Both the position numbers and the translations under genes were made by a program. DNA of 15,314 bases from NCBI GenBank assembly GCA_937934165.1, contig CALGZX010000083.1, positions 1-15,314 on the forward strand, written 5' to 3'. Shown piece after piece: positions 14,031-15,314 of this stretch. Origin of the DNA: an uncultured Collinsella sp. (GTDB taxonomy: Bacteria > Actinomycetota > Coriobacteriia > Coriobacteriales > Coriobacteriaceae). Each line of letters starts with the position of its first letter. The first letter of the stretch is position 1. The notes under the pieces were generated by a model that saw nothing but the letters and a program-made list of their open reading frames with translations, ran no database searches and had not been told where the DNA came from.

Positions 14031-14048
14031 GCGTCAAACGTTTACCAG
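14031..14048. promoter_or_regulatory. putative LacI/GalR-type operator A upstream of fbp
   Basis: An AAACGTTT palindrome (14036-14043) centred on CG has one full half site TTTACCA (14041-14047). On the fbp strand the site reads CTGGTAAACGTTTGACGC, about 40-56 nt before the start codon. CG-centred palindromes of the TGGTAAAnCG type are typical of LacI-family regulators. Which regulator binds is unknown. Confidence 0.45.
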
Positions 14049-14103
14049 TATGCGCCGCTTTTGTTTCGATTTTGCGCCAGCGGCTGAATTGTCGGCTGAA
14101 CGG

Positions 14104-14123
14104 TTTGGTAAATCGATTTAGTG
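14104..14123. promoter_or_regulatory. putative LacI/GalR-type operator B
   Basis: TAAATCGATTTA (14109-14120) is a perfect 12-bp palindrome centred on CG and preceded by the same TGGTAAA half site (14106-14112). Its centre is 75 bp, close to seven helical turns, from that of operator A, a spacing compatible with looping. Confidence 0.45.
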
Positions 14124-14142
14124 AAGGTAGATGTGTTGGTCG

Positions 14143-14200
14143 GGTGGAGACGACAGAGGGTGTTTTCTCAGATATTTATGCGTCGGGTCGGTGGAGACGA
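14143..14200. repeat. 11-bp direct repeat in the fbp/degV divergent region
   Basis: GGTGGAGACGA occurs at 14143-14153 and again at 14190-14200, 47 bp apart, each after a GTCGG-like stretch. The position between divergent genes suggests a regulator site, but nothing identifies the protein. Confidence 0.45.
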
Positions 14201-14213
14201 TGGTGGTAAAGAT

Positions 14214-14250
14214 GTTCACTATTTTTGGTTCGATTTGGTAAATAGTGGAC
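14214..14250. promoter_or_regulatory. 11-bp inverted repeat upstream of the DegV-family gene
   Basis: GTTCACTATTT (14214-14224) pairs with AAATAGTGGAC (14240-14250) with one G-U/G-T position; the 15-nt spacer holds most of another TTTGGTAAAT (14234-14243) copy. It ends 29 nt before the -10-like GATAAT (14279-14284). Operator is the likeliest reading. Confidence 0.4.
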
Positions 14251-14312
14251 ATATGTACCGCATGTAGGCTCACTGTGCGATAATTTGCGCAGCAATGAGT
14301 AAGGAGCCTCAT

Positions 14313-15203
14313 ATGAGTGATTTTGTCCTGACCTGTGAATCCGCCGCCGATCGAACCCGTGAGTTCTTTGCGTCGCGCAATATCCCTGTCGTGTGTTTTC
14401 ATTACGAGATCGACGATGTTGTCTATACGGACGATCTGTACCAGTCGATTTCACCAGACGAGTTTTTTGCTCAGATTGCCGCGGGTGCCATGCCCAAGAC
14501 GTCTCAGGTGAGCGTGGGTGAGTACGAGGAGTTTTGGGAGCCGTTTGTTGCCGAGGGTAAAGACGTGCTGCACCTGACGTTGTCGTCGGGTATTTCGGGC
14601 ACGTATGGATCGGCCTGCGTCGCGGCGCAGATGCTTGCGGATCGCTATCCCGAGGGCGGCAAGGTGCGCGTCATCGATTCGCTGGCGGCGTCTTCGGGCT
14701 TTGGCCTGTTGCTGGAATATGCCGCCGACGTGCGCGATAGCGGGGCTTCACTCGACGAGACGGCTGCCTGGATCGAGGAGCACAAGCTCAACCTGCACCA
14801 CTGGTTCTTCTCGACCGATCTGTCGAGCTACCTGCGCGGCGGTCGCATTTCGGCCGCGAGCGCGATCATCGGCACGGCGCTTAAGATTTGCCCGCTTATG
14901 ACGGTCGATTGCGACGGCAAGCTGTCGCCACGTGAGAAGATTCGCACTAAGAAGCGCGCGATTTCCGAGATGGCTAAGACCATGATGGCACACGTGCAGG
15001 ACGGTGCGGATTATTCGGGTAAGTGCATCATGTCGCACTCGGCGTGCCGCGAGGATGCCGAGGCAGTTGCGGCGCTGATTGAGGAACAGGTTCCGCAGCT
15101 TAAAGGCAAGATTGAGATCAATGACATCGGTACTCTGATTGGCTCGCATACCGGACCTGGTACGGTGGCGCTCTTCTTTATGGGCGACAAGCGCGTGGAT
15201 TAA
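14313..15203 (+). CDS. DegV-family fatty-acid-binding protein
   Basis: 296 residues, close to the usual 280-290 of the DegV (FakB-like) family. These cytoplasmic proteins bind a fatty acid; in bacteria with FakA they present it for phosphorylation to acyl-phosphate. Family marks: N-terminal FVLTCESAAD, where most members have a TDS-type motif; PKTSQVSVGEY (61-71), LTLSSGISGTYGSA (88-101) with the lipid-contacting serines, VIDSLAASSGFG, and YLRGGRIS in the second half. The start at 14313 has AAGGAG (14301-14306 region) 6-7 nt upstream; the ATG at 14295 lies ahead of that Shine-Dalgarno. A GATAAT -10-like box is at 14279-14284 without a good -35. Monocistronic, divergent from fbp, and closed by a strong terminator. 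Which fatty acid, and whether a FakA partner exists, cannot be told here. Confidence 0.92.
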   Translation: MSDFVLTCESAADRTREFFASRNIPVVCFHYEIDDVVYTDDLYQSISPDEFFAQIAAGAMPKTSQVSVGEYEEFWEPFVAEGKDVLHLTLSSGISGTYGSACVAAQMLADRYPEGGKVRVIDSLAASSGFGLLLEYAADVRDSGASLDETAAWIEEHKLNLHHWFFSTDLSSYLRGGRISAASAIIGTALKICPLMTVDCDGKLSPREKIRTKKRAISEMAKTMMAHVQDGADYSGKCIMSHSACREDAEAVAALIEEQVPQLKGKIEINDIGTLIGSHTGPGTVALFFMGDKRVD

Positions 15204-15266
15204 TTTGCCCCATCACGTCGCTGCATGTTTGTTCAAGCGAAAACGGCCCGCCTCACGTTTTGAACT

Positions 15267-15307
15267 GCCTCCCATTTCTTGGACATGAGAAATGGGAGGC
15301 TTTCTTT
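15267..15307 (+). terminator. intrinsic terminator of the DegV-family gene
   Basis: Perfect 13-bp stem (15267-15279 with 15288-15300), 8-nt loop, then TTTCTTT. It lies 63 nt beyond the stop codon. Confidence 0.92.
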
Positions 15308-15314
15308 ATGCGCG

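Overview
The window looks like a chromosomal segment of a high-G+C, anaerobic gut actinobacterium of the class Coriobacteriia, most likely Collinsella or a close relative. This is inference: it rests on the high-G+C coding style, the mix of families (class III fructose-1,6-bisphosphatase, C69 dipeptidase, FchA/FolD pair, DUF4430 surface proteins behind a B12 riboswitch) and general recollection of such genomes. No rRNA, tRNA, CRISPR, phage or transposase gene is visible.

Layout. Positions 1-433 are non-coding: a direct repeat, a strong hairpin and a probable promoter. On the + strand follow fchA and folD (434-1923), a tight pair for C1-tetrahydrofolate metabolism. A 355-nt gap (1924-2278) is mostly filled by a 238-bp element with perfect 35-bp inverted ends and a terminator hairpin inside. 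Next are a C69 dipeptidase (2279-3802), a small helical acidic protein (3902-4318) and an AarF/UbiB-type atypical kinase (4327-6084), the last two forming one unit. After a terminator, a promoter and a cobalamin riboswitch (about 6201-6371) precede a two-gene operon: a 1067-residue secreted protein (two DUF4430 domains, a beta-propeller-like region, one Listeria-Bacteroides repeat, a Lys/Ser/Asp stalk and a C-terminal membrane anchor), and a 291-residue membrane-anchored protein with a third DUF4430 domain. The second gene overlaps the first by 11 nt. DUF4430 resembles the C-terminal domain of transcobalamin, so riboswitch and domain both point to corrinoid capture at the cell surface.

The convergent gap 10504-10974 holds a + strand terminator, five tandem 62-bp hairpin-forming units and a - strand terminator. 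On the - strand lie fbp (12076-13992) and two tandem GtrA-family membrane proteins (11602-11997 and 10975-11382). The divergent gap 13993-14312 between fbp and a DegV-family gene (14313-15203) is rich in TGGTAAA half sites and CG-centred palindromes that look like LacI/GalR-family operators. A strong terminator closes the window.

Most interesting points: the riboswitch/DUF4430 operon as a candidate corrinoid-binding surface system; a FolD lacking the cyclohydrolase lysine next to an FchA that could supply that step; the 62-bp array; and the 238-bp inverted-repeat element.
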